In this document: positions 8,203-16,899 of the stretch, piece by piece
Layout of the letters: each line of letters opens with the position of its first letter
Position numbering within the stretch: position 1 is the stretch's first letter
NCBI GenBank assembly: GCA_964477085.1
Contig: CAYZDF010000020.1
Span: 1-44,826 of the forward strand
Reading direction: 5' to 3'
Origin: Dichloromethanomonas sp964477085
GTDB lineage: Bacteria > Bacillota > Desulfitobacteriia > Desulfitobacteriales > Syntrophobotulaceae
DNA length: 44,826 nt
Notes under the pieces: generated by a model
The model's database searches: none
What the model was told of the DNA's origin: nothing
Seen by the model: the letters and a program-made list of their open reading frames with translations, nothing else
Translations under genes and position numbers: made by a program

Positions 8203-10980
8203 TTGAAACAAGTATTTAAAATTATTATTCTGTTTATTATTCTTATTGCTGTACTTTCTGGAATCAGTGGCATGTATGTAGACTGGCTGTGGTTTAAAGA
8301 TTTAGGGTACGAGGCTTTATTTTGGACACCGTTACTCAGTAAACTCTTGATTCAGGTCATCAATGGTACCATGCTCTTCCTTCTTATCTCAGCTACCCTT
8401 CTTTCCGGAAGGCATGCCTTTGCAACCTTCTACAATGAAAAGTTCAGAAAAAAAATTCGTCTTGTTGATGAGATCAATCAACCTTTTGTCGCGATCAGTC
8501 AACGCAAAGTTACCCTATTATTACTTTTGATTTCAGCCATCATCAGTGTCGTCGTCAGCTTTATTGTGGGCTTTACCGGATGGCTCGATGTTATTTCGTT
8601 CTTTAATTCTTCATCTTTCAATTATTCTGATCCGTTATTTAGTAAAGATTTAAGCTTTTTCGTATTTAAACTTCCTTTCTTACTGACCATCTACAATGCT
8701 TTTTTCTCTCCTGTCGTCATCCTTACAATTTTTACCTTTTGCTTCTATGTTATTACTGGTGTCATCCGCTTCTATTCCATTCGTATCTGGAAAAAAGATG
8801 CAGTCGCCATCAGCGATCGAGCCAGACGACATATCGGTATTTTGCTCATCATCATATTCTTATTTAAGGCTTTTGGTTATTATCTGGATATGTTCCAATT
8901 GGTATACTCCCAGAAAGGTCATGTTATCGGTGCCGGTTATAGCGATATCCATGCGGCTCTTCCTGCTCTAAAATTCTTGTTGGCTGTTAGTATTCTTAGT
9001 TTTTTTCTGTCTGTTTTTTCAGTATTTGCTAAAGATGTCCGTTTTATGACCATCCCGATTCCCTTTTTATTCGTGATCTCAATTGTCTTTTATGGGATAG
9101 TCCCCTCCTTGGTACAATCTTTTGTCGTTGTCCCCAACGAGCTGCAAAAAGAGACCCCCTATATCGAGAATGAGATTCGTCTTACACGCTTTGCCTATGG
9201 TCTGGATAAGATCGAGGAAAGAGACTATCCAGGTAATAAAACTGTCACTGCCTCTGACCTCAAACAAGAGATGCACACCCTGAACAATATTCGCTTAAAT
9301 GACCCCAGGCCGATGATGCAGATTTATACCCAAAAACAAGGAATTCGCTTGTACTATAAATATAATGATATCGATATTGATCGCTATACCATTGATGGAG
9401 AGTACCGTCAAGTCATGCTCTCTCCCCGGGAAATATCGATTCCAGATTTGGAATCTCCGACTTTTATCAATACCAAGTTTAGGTATACGCATGGTTTCGG
9501 CTTAACAGCATCTTTTGCCAACGCGGTCACTCCTAAAGGACTTCCAGCTTTTGCTGTCAGTAATATTCCACCCCAAACAGACTTTGTAGAGTTGAGTATT
9601 AAGGAGCCACGGATCTATTTTGGAGAACTGACCCAGGACTGGGTGGTCGTCAATACCAAGTTTAAGGAATTTGATTACCCGCTAGGAAATGAAAATGCCG
9701 ATAACACCTATCAAGGAAAAACCGGTATCACTTTTACCCCGTTGAATAAAATGATGTTATCCCTCCATCAGGCAACACCAAGGTTCTATCTGTCTCGGGA
9801 AGTCACCGCTCAAAGCCGAATCCTTCTGTATCGGAATATAATGGATCGGGTCCAAAAACTCGTCCCTTTCCTGCGCTTTGATGGTGATCCTTATGCTGTG
9901 GTTGATAATGGGAGGATTAAATGGATTATAGACGGTTATACAACAGCCAATACGATACCCTATTCTACAAAGTATACCAATCAAGATTTTAATTATATCC
10001 GGAACTCCGTCAAAGCCGTGATCGATGCCTATGATGGCACAGTTGATTTCTATGCCGTTGATCAGGAAGATCCCATTCTGCAAACATTTATGAAGATCTT
10101 CCCTGGCGTTTTTAAAGATATCACCGAAATGCCTTTTTCCTTAAAGTCACATCTCCGTTATCCGGAAACCATGTTCAGAATCCAAAGTGATATGCTGGGC
10201 ACTTTCCATATGACCAATACCAAAGTATTCTATAACAAGGAAGATCCCTGGAGCGTGGCTAAGGAACTCTACGGTTCCAGCCCGCAAAATGTTGAGCCCT
10301 ATTATGTCATCATGAAGCTGCCCGGTGAGGAGAAACCTGAATTCGTCCTGATGCTGCCTTTTACACCTGCCTCCAGTCAGACGAACTCCCGTAATAATAT
10401 GATTGCTTGGTTAGCAGCCAGGATGGACGGCGAACATTATGGAGAATTAGTCCTGTTCAAACTCGCCAAGAATATTGAAATCGACGGTCCGTTCCAGATC
10501 GAATCAAGGATTGATCAGGATCCGGATATCTCCCGTCAGCTATCACTGTGGAACCAGAAGGGATCCAGTGTTATCCGCGGCAATCTGTTGGTATTACCGA
10601 TTGGTGGTAACTTCCTGTTTGTGGAGCCTATCTATCTTCAATCAACTACCAGTGGCAGCATTCCGGAGATGAAGCGGGTCATCGTAGCTTATGAAGATCA
10701 ACTGATCATGTCAACTTCTTTAGAGGAAGGACTTAAGGAAATATTCGGCAGAAATGCTCCTACTCTTACTTCGCAACAGGAAGTATCCGATGATGAAACG
10801 GAAGAACCTGGAGATAATACAACATCACCGGAATCGCCAGATCTTACCGAAATTCTGGAACAGATCAAGCGTATGCGGGAGATGCTGGACTCTCTTGAGA
10901 ACCAACTGACCAATCTGTATAATACAAATCTCGATCCAAACCTAGCCGTTGCGCAAGCAGATGAAAATGTTACCCATTAA
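8203..10980 (+). CDS. UPF0182 family large membrane protein
   Basis: A 925-residue protein of the UPF0182 (COG1615) family, whose function is not established. About seven hydrophobic helices occupy the first 320 residues; the rest is a large soluble, probably extracytoplasmic domain. The C-terminus has an acidic linker (DDETEEPGDN) and then a short coiled coil (LEQIKRMREMLDSLENQLTN). I place the start at the TTG at 8203, eight bases after AAGGGGG; the frame is open back to a GTG at 8131 but without a ribosome binding site. Single gene, divergent from trxB and closed by a clear terminator. Length matches the family, with no sign of breakage. Confidence 0.9.
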   Translation: MKQVFKIIILFIILIAVLSGISGMYVDWLWFKDLGYEALFWTPLLSKLLIQVINGTMLFLLISATLLSGRHAFATFYNEKFRKKIRLVDEINQPFVAISQRKVTLLLLLISAIISVVVSFIVGFTGWLDVISFFNSSSFNYSDPLFSKDLSFFVFKLPFLLTIYNAFFSPVVILTIFTFCFYVITGVIRFYSIRIWKKDAVAISDRARRHIGILLIIIFLFKAFGYYLDMFQLVYSQKGHVIGAGYSDIHAALPALKFLLAVSILSFFLSVFSVFAKDVRFMTIPIPFLFVISIVFYGIVPSLVQSFVVVPNELQKETPYIENEIRLTRFAYGLDKIEERDYPGNKTVTASDLKQEMHTLNNIRLNDPRPMMQIYTQKQGIRLYYKYNDIDIDRYTIDGEYRQVMLSPREISIPDLESPTFINTKFRYTHGFGLTASFANAVTPKGLPAFAVSNIPPQTDFVELSIKEPRIYFGELTQDWVVVNTKFKEFDYPLGNENADNTYQGKTGITFTPLNKMMLSLHQATPRFYLSREVTAQSRILLYRNIMDRVQKLVPFLRFDGDPYAVVDNGRIKWIIDGYTTANTIPYSTKYTNQDFNYIRNSVKAVIDAYDGTVDFYAVDQEDPILQTFMKIFPGVFKDITEMPFSLKSHLRYPETMFRIQSDMLGTFHMTNTKVFYNKEDPWSVAKELYGSSPQNVEPYYVIMKLPGEEKPEFVLMLPFTPASSQTNSRNNMIAWLAARMDGEHYGELVLFKLAKNIEIDGPFQIESRIDQDPDISRQLSLWNQKGSSVIRGNLLVLPIGGNFLFVEPIYLQSTTSGSIPEMKRVIVAYEDQLIMSTSLEEGLKEIFGRNAPTLTSQQEVSDDETEEPGDNTTSPESPDLTEILEQIKRMREMLDSLENQLTNLYNTNLDPNLAVAQADENVTH

Positions 10981-10994
10981 ATAGTGTCTGATAC

Positions 10995-11030
10995 AAAAAG
11001 CCTAGGTGTAAGTAAACCTAGGTTTTTTTA
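10995..11030. terminator. Bidirectional terminator between convergent genes
   Basis: AAAAAGCCTAGGT (from 10995) pairs with ACCTAGGTTTTTT (to 11029) around an eight-base loop. The A-run and T-run flanking the CCTAGGT stem let it serve both the UPF0182 gene and the minus-strand gene ending at 11059. Confidence 0.85.
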
Positions 11031-11058
11031 CGGTCTGATGTAATCACTCCAGATCCCA

Positions 11059-12123
11059 TCACTTCTCTTGAATTGAACGCCAATAATAACTAAATATATT
11101 ATCTTTCGGAATAATCTCCATATACATCTTGCCTGTATCGGAGAGTACAATTCCTCTAGCATCTGCTATCTTGATAGCAACATGTTTTCCATCAGGCTTA
11201 ATGATATTAAGCCTTTCCGGGGTTAGGATCATCAGGCTATTATCGTTGCTAATCTGAACATCATAATTGGTAATCGAGATTTCTCCTTTCCATAGTACGG
11301 TCTTATGGATTAAGTCCTTACTGTCTATTTGGTACAGCCAGATTTCAATGAGTTTATCTTCTCTGGTTTGGCCCACATACACACGGTCATTTTGACAACC
11401 GAGTAACATCTGGTTATCTCCCCTGACCATAACTGTTCTTTCTCGATCATTAATCGAAAATATAGAAGTGGCTGTTCCTTTTTTACTCTGAACATAAACG
11501 TTGCCGAATTTGTTGGACACACACATCTTGAGCAATTTTTCTTCCGGATCATCCACCCGATTTATATTCTTCATGATGTCGATTTTGATTAACTGTTGAT
11601 TATCATTAGCATCAAGATAGTGTATATAGAGATTATTGGTATAAGTAGAAATCTCAATTCTAAAAATATCCTGAAGCAAATAATTAATACTTCTCTCAAA
11701 CTTCGCTTCATAAACGGCCTTAGTGTCGGGTGTAGATGACAGATCTAAATTGAGCGAAAAGAGGTGGGTGGAAAAATCGTTCTTATCCCTGGTGAGATAG
11801 AGCAGACTGTTGCGATCGGGGAGCCAGGCATAACCCAGTATCCTTCCTGCTTTAGGAATATCTTCTTGAAAATTAATGGGTGTATTCATCGTGAGATCGA
11901 TTATTCGAAGTTCATTATTTATCATTAGAGCAAGAAATTTGTTATTATAGGATAAGTTTAGCTTACTGCTGTTCTTCAGGTCTATATTCACAAAATATGC
12001 CTTATTAAATTGAAAAGAAGGGTTCAGCCAATGCTCAACCTGACGATCAAGCAGAGCAAATATTAATAATTGGATTAAACATATCATTATTGTAAGATTG
12101 ATGATTCGCTTCAATTTTTTCAA
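11059..12123 (-). CDS. Membrane-anchored protein of unknown function, possibly beta-propeller
   Basis: A protein of about 354 residues that I do not recognise as a named family. Residues 7-27 form one hydrophobic anchor (IINLTIMICLIQLLIFALL), and the rest looks extracytoplasmic. It contains repeated beta-strand patterns with WLPDRNSLLYLTR-like blades (about residues 100-115), reminiscent of TolB/WD-type propellers. The listed start is a TTG at 12123 with only a distant GGAG, so the true start is uncertain. It is the third gene after the ANTAR regulator and the phosphodiester-glycosidase-like gene, 28 bases from the latter, and probably shares their transcript. Confidence 0.6.
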   Translation of the reverse strand: MKKLKRIINLTIMICLIQLLIFALLDRQVEHWLNPSFQFNKAYFVNIDLKNSSKLNLSYNNKFLALMINNELRIIDLTMNTPINFQEDIPKAGRILGYAWLPDRNSLLYLTRDKNDFSTHLFSLNLDLSSTPDTKAVYEAKFERSINYLLQDIFRIEISTYTNNLYIHYLDANDNQQLIKIDIMKNINRVDDPEEKLLKMCVSNKFGNVYVQSKKGTATSIFSINDRERTVMVRGDNQMLLGCQNDRVYVGQTREDKLIEIWLYQIDSKDLIHKTVLWKGEISITNYDVQISNDNSLMILTPERLNIIKPDGKHVAIKIADARGIVLSDTGKMYMEIIPKDNIFSYYWRSIQEK

Positions 12124-12151
12124 GGTATTACTCTAACACTCTCCTCATGGT

Positions 12152-13117
12152 TTACCGGGGCATTACCACAAAAGCCGTTGGAATATATCTCTCACCGTAG
12201 ATATTCCATAAGCGGTTGATAATCCTGTTATTATAGATCATTTCAGTTGAAGATCCCCCATCCAGGTTAGCTGCCTGGTAAGCACCGTATTCGATAAAGA
12301 TGTTCATGAGATCCCTCAGAGTCGCTCCCATGCTCCAACCTGGCTGCCTACCGTCAATAACGACGAAAATAACTGTACCATCAGGTTTCTGTCCTATTCC
12401 CGTACGAGGGGCTAAGCCCCATCCCCCATCCCCTTGTATCTGAGGTTTACTGTCCAGAATAAGGTTGGGATAGAAGCTGACAGCGTTATTAATTCCTAAG
12501 TTTTGAATATCCCCAATCGAGATCTTTTTTAAAACAAGTTTTCCTTGTTCATTAAATGCAATGATATCAACAGAGTCATTCTCAACACAATTATGGACAA
12601 TCCTTCCCTCTACTACGGTGATTCCATCAGGAAAAGCACCATTTCCCTGGGCATCCGGGTCATAGAAACCGCCCCCATTGATTCCAGCTATGGCCCCATG
12701 ATCGTTAATCAACTGTGATAAGCGTTGACCAGCCGTCCCTAGTTCACTGGTTACTGCCACTTTGACTTGGGCTGGGTTCTTAATCAACATTACTTTCCCT
12801 TTAAAATTTTTACCCTTAATTTCTTCAATCCGAATACCATTGTCGTAATCGTACACGAAGTTTTCCTTACTGATAATAACGGGTTCAACTGATATGGTTT
12901 GCTGTTGATACGACCGGGTAATCTCCGCTATCTTTTCCTTACTCAGGAAGAATTCAGCAACTTGAGGATGACGTGAAGTCATAATCGTACTCACGGTAAA
13001 TATCTGAAGGGATGGGAAAGGCCCATAGAAAGCAATAAGAGGTGCTGACAAGGCAAAAATAAGAACATTAAGAATAAGGAAAGAGCAAATAGCCTTTTTA
13101 TTGATCAAGGTCTCCAC
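12152..13117 (-). CDS. Phosphodiester glycosidase (NAGPA-like domain) family protein
   Basis: A 321-residue protein with an N-terminal hydrophobic segment (about residues 10-32, a signal anchor) and a C-terminal phosphodiester glycosidase domain of the NAGPA/YigE type. Visible signatures are GINGGFYDP (about 145-153), GVTVVEGRIV-like text, GRQPGWSMGATL (about 255) and the near-terminal LDGGSSTEM (about 290). Such proteins act outside the cytoplasm on glycan phosphodiesters or polysaccharides, but the substrate here is unknown. The start may be the GTG at 13117 or a TTG at 13108; the TTG forms a TTGA overlap with the stop of the ANTAR gene. Either way the two genes are translationally coupled. 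Confidence 0.85.
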   Translation of the reverse strand: METLINKKAICSFLILNVLIFALSAPLIAFYGPFPSLQIFTVSTIMTSRHPQVAEFFLSKEKIAEITRSYQQQTISVEPVIISKENFVYDYDNGIRIEEIKGKNFKGKVMLIKNPAQVKVAVTSELGTAGQRLSQLINDHGAIAGINGGGFYDPDAQGNGAFPDGITVVEGRIVHNCVENDSVDIIAFNEQGKLVLKKISIGDIQNLGINNAVSFYPNLILDSKPQIQGDGGWGLAPRTGIGQKPDGTVIFVVIDGRQPGWSMGATLRDLMNIFIEYGAYQAANLDGGSSTEMIYNNRIINRLWNIYGERYIPTAFVVMPR

Positions 13118-13671
13118 GTTCCTTTAATAACATCATTGGCAACTGAGCGAAGTGTCTTTCTAGAGGTCATTGCTTCAGAGCGTATGGCAGCATATGCGGC
13201 TTCTTCCGTATGTCCGTCGGAAATAAGAATAAGAACTGCCTGATATACCAATTTTCTTGTTTTTAGTTCTTCATTGAGTTTCCTTATCTCTTTCATATTC
13301 TGTAACTCTCGCTCATAAGCGTTTTGAGCCTGAATAAGACCGGAAATCACATCAGTCGCTCTGATCGGTGCGATTAGAATTTGATGTACATTGGTCTTTA
13401 CAGCAAGATGAAGGTTGGTATAATACTTTTCCTCCAAAACCAACACAATGGGGCAAATATTGGAATGAACTAGATTTTGCAACAGATCAAGCGGGGAGTA
13501 CCCCGAAATATCCCACTCAGCAATAATGAGATCAGGTTCTAGCCTTTGGGCCATCCTTAATGCTTCAACCCCATTCTCAATCTTAGCTAAAGTTTGATAA
13601 TTAACCAACGGTAAGATAGGATGTATTTCATTATGTAATCTATCTTTTAGAATTAAAAGAGCCCTTTTCAT
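13105..13671 (-). CDS. ANTAR-domain RNA-binding regulator with degenerate receiver
   Basis: A 188-residue response-regulator-like protein. Residues 1-115 have the receiver fold, but the phospho-acceptor Asp is replaced by Glu (PDLIIAEWD, about residue 57), the acidic pair near the N-terminus is missing (LLILKDR) and the usual Lys-Pro is API. Residues 120-188 are an ANTAR domain (LNEELKTRKLVYQAVLILI then AIRSEAMTSRKTLRSVAN), which binds paired RNA hairpins and prevents transcription termination. The ATG at 13671 is ten bases from GGAG; a TTG at 13677 is possible. First gene of a three-gene operon. Such regulators often control nitrogen genes in Firmicutes; the amtB leader in this window carries matching hairpins. 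Confidence 0.85.
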   Translation of the reverse strand: MKRALLILKDRLHNEIHPILPLVNYQTLAKIENGVEALRMAQRLEPDLIIAEWDISGYSPLDLLQNLVHSNICPIVLVLEEKYYTNLHLAVKTNVHQILIAPIRATDVISGLIQAQNAYERELQNMKEIRKLNEELKTRKLVYQAVLILISDGHTEEAAYAAIRSEAMTSRKTLRSVANDVIKGTWRP

Positions 13672-13726
13672 TCTCAAAAATCTCCGTCAAATTCATTATA
13701 AAGTTTATTATACTATTTTTGAGAGT

Positions 13727-13764
13727 AAAAAAAAACAAGTGCCAATACGAGCACTTGTTTTTTA
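13727..13764 (-). terminator. Rho-independent terminator
   Basis: AACAAGTGC and GCACTTGTT (within 13734-13760) form a nine-pair stem with a six-base loop; on the minus strand it ends in a run of T. It closes the gene ending at 13813 and insulates the ANTAR operon downstream; the T-run on the plus strand also allows reverse use. Confidence 0.8.
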
Positions 13765-13812
13765 ATATTCTTTTTTCATAGATTTTTTTATAACTTCGAA
13801 AAAGACATATTA

Positions 13813-14370
13813 CTATTTTGCGGTAGAATCGACATTAAAGATTACTTTTGCCTCAGTATTCTGGGTCATACCGCCTTCAGCGTTAGCCTTAATCGCAAGG
13901 GTCATTTCATGTTGTCCAACTGTTGCACTCTTTCCTTTTGCATCACCAAGAGATTTAATATTCTCAAAAGCGACCCTTGCTGTAGCTCCAGGCTCAAGTG
14001 TAGGTATCTTGCCTTCTTTGCTCACTTGTTTTGTTTTATCTTCAAGCAATGAAATGGTCATTTTGATAGGAATATCGGTCATAGTCTTTTCTGTCATGTT
14101 CTGCACTACGGCAGAAATTTTAAAGTTATTTTTGGTCATGGTTTGTACTCCCTTGAATAACTCACCGCCATAATATAAATCTTTAACAGCTACCGGAGGA
14201 TCAAATTCAATACTAAGAATTTTCATCTCCGGTTCCACCTGGTCTGGTGTCGAACTTGCTTCTGAACTTACTAACCATACATTAATCCCTATTAAACTAA
14301 AAAAAGCAACCGCCAATACTAAACCACCATACCATAAATACTTCCTCCTAAGGGTAATGAATTTAGCCAT
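13813..14370 (-). CDS. Membrane-anchored protein with CARDB/Ig-like domain, unknown function
   Basis: A 185-residue protein with a basic N-terminus, one transmembrane helix (about residues 14-36, YGGLVLAVAFFSLIGINVW) and an external beta-rich domain. The domain has the pattern of a CARDB/Ig-like fold: ISAVVQNMTEKTMTDIPIK followed by LEPGATARVAFENI. Such domains often act as structural or protein-binding modules. The ATG at 14370 lies nine bases after GAGGAGG, which outweighs a GTG six codons earlier. It is flanked by terminators on both sides, so it is its own transcription unit. No function can be assigned. Confidence 0.7.
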   Translation of the reverse strand: MAKFITLRRKYLWYGGLVLAVAFFSLIGINVWLVSSEASSTPDQVEPEMKILSIEFDPPVAVKDLYYGGELFKGVQTMTKNNFKISAVVQNMTEKTMTDIPIKMTISLLEDKTKQVSKEGKIPTLEPGATARVAFENIKSLGDAKGKSATVGQHEMTLAIKANAEGGMTQNTEAKVIFNVDSTAK

Positions 14371-14398
14371 TGTTATCAACCTCCTCACAATTCCTATT

Positions 14399-14438
14399 AA
14401 AAAACCTATGCACTTGTCTTAAAGGACATGCATAGGTT
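14399..14438 (-). terminator. Rho-independent terminator after dnaD-dnaI
   Basis: AACCTATGCA (14403-14412) pairs perfectly with TGCATAGGTT (14429-14438); the loop can pair further (TGTC with GACA). On the minus strand the stem is followed by TTTTTT. Located about 65 bases past the stop at 14502. Confidence 0.75.
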
Positions 14439-14501
14439 TGTACTATTTTCTTAAAATTTTTTAAATTAAATACGTACGTTTCTTCTTTCGTTTACCTATT
14501 T

Positions 14502-15314
14502 TTACTTTAGTCTTTCACGCTTAACATAGTTTTGCATACGAATATCCTGCTGGGTTGAGAGCCTAAAGATTCTGCACATCTGGAGTAATCTGGAGCAGGT
14601 TCTTTCCCCTAAATGATGTTCAATCTCTTCAAAATCTAGATTGGTGGTAATGATTGTTGGTAATTGTTCATTCATTCTGTAATTAAGGATGGAATAGATC
14701 CGATTTCGTGACCAATCAGTATAATTATGAGCACCCAGATCATCCATAATTAAAATGGGGATTGTCCGGGCAATATCCAAAAGGTCAAACTCCGTATGAT
14801 CACTCTTATTGGAGAACGATGCTCGTAATTCATCGAGGAGATCAGGAACGATCAAAAAGAGAAGCTTGCATTGTTGTTCAATGAGTACATTGGCAATCGA
14901 TGCGGCTAAAAACGTTTTACCACTTCCAACAGGCCCTGTGAAGAGCAGTCCAACTTCGTGCGGGTTGTTTAAGACCTTCTGCGTGAAATCCTGAGATGCT
15001 GTGAGTGCTTTTTGAGCATTCTGCAAATGGTTTATTCCATCCGAAGATTTATAATAATCCAGTTTAAATTTCTCAAAGCGACAGTTCATTAGTTCACGTG
15101 ACAAACGGGCATATTTAAAGCTGTTTTCTATTTTCTTCTGTTCCATACAAGTGCAGGGAACAGCTGTCTCTCCCTGTAATATAATCCCCCGATCCTGGCA
15201 GACGGGGCAAACGATTTCTTTGGAGAAGGCAGCAGATGATTGATGCAGGCCATCCGTCTGATTACTAATAGCATGATTAATAACTTTTTTTAAAATGTTA
15301 TCCGAACTTTCCAA
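14502..15314 (-). CDS. dnaI: DnaC/DnaI-type helicase loader ATPase
   Basis: A 270-residue AAA+ ATPase that loads the replicative helicase. It starts with a zinc-binding cluster (CPVCQDRG and a CTCME element, about residues 37-58), then Walker A GPVGSGKTF (about 127), Walker B ILIMDDLG (about 190) and arginine-finger region GERTCSRLLQMC (about 240). The start is TTG at 15314, six bases from AGAGGGG. It directly follows the DnaD-domain gene (37-base gap), the usual primosome pairing in Firmicutes. The alternative name DnaC reflects the same family. Confidence 0.88.
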   Translation of the reverse strand: MESSDNILKKVINHAISNQTDGLHQSSAAFSKEIVCPVCQDRGIILQGETAVPCTCMEQKKIENSFKYARLSRELMNCRFEKFKLDYYKSSDGINHLQNAQKALTASQDFTQKVLNNPHEVGLLFTGPVGSGKTFLAASIANVLIEQQCKLLFLIVPDLLDELRASFSNKSDHTEFDLLDIARTIPILIMDDLGAHNYTDWSRNRIYSILNYRMNEQLPTIITTNLDFEEIEHHLGERTCSRLLQMCRIFRLSTQQDIRMQNYVKRERLK

Positions 15315-15351
15315 AAAAACCCCTCTTTTCTTTGACGATCAACAATAAAGG

Positions 15352-16107
15352 TTAGAGGTAAATATTGTCATATTTGTTTTTCGTTTTTGTCGATCTGCTC
15401 TGTCTTTCTCCTTTTTTCGTTTGCCTTGATTGAAAATTTTGATCTTCTGATTCTACTTCCATCAGGGTTTGCAGCCCTTTCTTCTCCCATTCTCTTAAGA
15501 TCGAGTCAAGATAACGGAAATTCCGAATACCAGCGCTTACGCCCCTTCTTAAAGATTCTATAATCAATTCTTCCGAGTATTTTGCCAAAAGCCACTTTTC
15601 AATATGTTCGCATTCGAATCCGGTTAGAGGCCGGCCTAATTCCTGTTCAAATAGAGTAACCAGCCTGGTTAAAGAAGGATTGATCTCACCTTTGTTAACT
15701 TCCTTATCTTTAAGCTTGTTTCCTGATGATTCCATTTGTTTGTATTGATTGATACCCCATTGTTCAAATAAGTGATCAATCAAGCCACTTAAACTATATA
15801 AGGGATCTGTTTTATTCTTTTTCCCTTTTTGTTTGGTACTAATTGTCACTAAACCTTTATCTTCAAGACCTTTAATTACTAGACTATATTCTACCGGCAA
15901 TAATCCCATTTTACGCATAATTTGCTCATCGATAACCGCAGCATCATTTCCTGACTTTATTTCGGAAATAATATGGATCACCGCCATCATTTCACGGTCG
16001 TTCATTCCGAGGTTTGTGTAGTTATCAAGTAATAGGCTGGGTATGGAGACTGTATCCGAAAAGAAAAGAGCTTGTGAAAAGCCCCCATAAACATTATTTT
16101 TGGTCAT
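15352..16107 (-). CDS. dnaD: DnaD-domain replication initiation protein
   Basis: A 251-residue primosomal protein. Residues 1-110 form an N-terminal winged-helix-like region (MAVIHIISEIKSGND through LEDKGLVTIST). Residues 140-215 are the DnaB_2/DnaD domain, with LVTLFEQELGRPLTGFE, the helix IEKWLLAKYSEELI and the YLDSILREWEKKG ending typical of the family. The C-terminus is basic. AGGTGG precedes the ATG at 16107. It is followed by dnaI in the same operon, supporting a role in replication restart or initiation. Confidence 0.88.
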   Translation of the reverse strand: MTKNNVYGGFSQALFFSDTVSIPSLLLDNYTNLGMNDREMMAVIHIISEIKSGNDAAVIDEQIMRKMGLLPVEYSLVIKGLEDKGLVTISTKQKGKKNKTDPLYSLSGLIDHLFEQWGINQYKQMESSGNKLKDKEVNKGEINPSLTRLVTLFEQELGRPLTGFECEHIEKWLLAKYSEELIIESLRRGVSAGIRNFRYLDSILREWEKKGLQTLMEVESEDQNFQSRQTKKGERQSRSTKTKNKYDNIYL

Positions 16108-16214
16108 GATACCACCTCGATATAAAAATTGACATATAGTTCCTCACAATAAATATTATATTACATATCAATGTACTAAAATTAGAAAATAATCAGTTCT
16201 GATATAAAATAATG

Positions 16215-16233
16215 ACATATCCTGACGATATGT
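16215..16233. repeat. Inverted repeat in the dnaD / HD-gene divergent region
   Basis: ACATATC and GATATGT are separated by five bases (CTGAC). The spot lies between divergent genes, about 70 bases before the HD gene start, so it could be an operator; no regulator is known. Confidence 0.35.
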
Positions 16234-16301
16234 TTTCTTGACGATGGAAGGAGTTTTTCGTTTAATTGCCGTAATTATAGAGACGAAAGGCAGGTGCAAT
16301 T

Positions 16302-16892
16302 ATGGACATTACAAAAGACCTCTATAATATCCTGAACAAATCCGGAGCTCATCCCGCACTAGGATGGAAACATTGTCAAAGAGTTTACCACCTGGCAAAA
16401 GAATTGTCACATCATCTTACCCTGGATGATGAGATCCTTTATATCTCTTCCATGCTGCATGATACAGGAAAATATCCGATCTATGCATTGCCGAATGTCG
16501 ATCATGCCCTAAGATCCAAAGGAATTGCGATGAGTCTCTTCAAAAAATATGAAATGGAACAGGAAAAACTAGCCAAGATCCTGGAAGCCATTGAATGCCA
16601 CATGTATTATTCGGAGCCGGGGAATAGCGATGAATCTATTTATTTGAGAGATGCCAATATCCTAGATAATCTAGGTAATATCGGTCTGATGAAACTTTTC
16701 AGCCTGGTTGGTCATGATGAATTGATCTCTAGTCCTGAAGATGCACTTACCCGGATTCAGACCTTTGCCGAAGCTTTACCAAAAAAAGTCTATTCCAAAA
16801 CAGGTCGACGCATTGCTGTAAAACGGCGAGAAGAAGTCATGCGCTTTCTGTCCGGTATTAAACGTCAAACCTGTGAGTATACCTGGATTTAG
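16302..16892 (+). CDS. HD-domain phosphohydrolase
   Basis: A 196-residue soluble protein with the metal-binding HD superfamily pattern: the first histidine in WKHCQRV (about residue 23), the HD pair in SMLHDTGKY (about 52-53) and a later aspartate in LRDANILD (about 125). Members hydrolyse nucleotides or phosphate monoesters; the substrate here is unknown. AGGCAGGTG lies six bases before the ATG. It is convergent with the beta-CASP gene, with only seven bases between the stops and no terminator visible. Confidence 0.85.
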   Translation: MDITKDLYNILNKSGAHPALGWKHCQRVYHLAKELSHHLTLDDEILYISSMLHDTGKYPIYALPNVDHALRSKGIAMSLFKKYEMEQEKLAKILEAIECHMYYSEPGNSDESIYLRDANILDNLGNIGLMKLFSLVGHDELISSPEDALTRIQTFAEALPKKVYSKTGRRIAVKRREEVMRFLSGIKRQTCEYTWI

Positions 16893-16899
16893 TCTTCTA

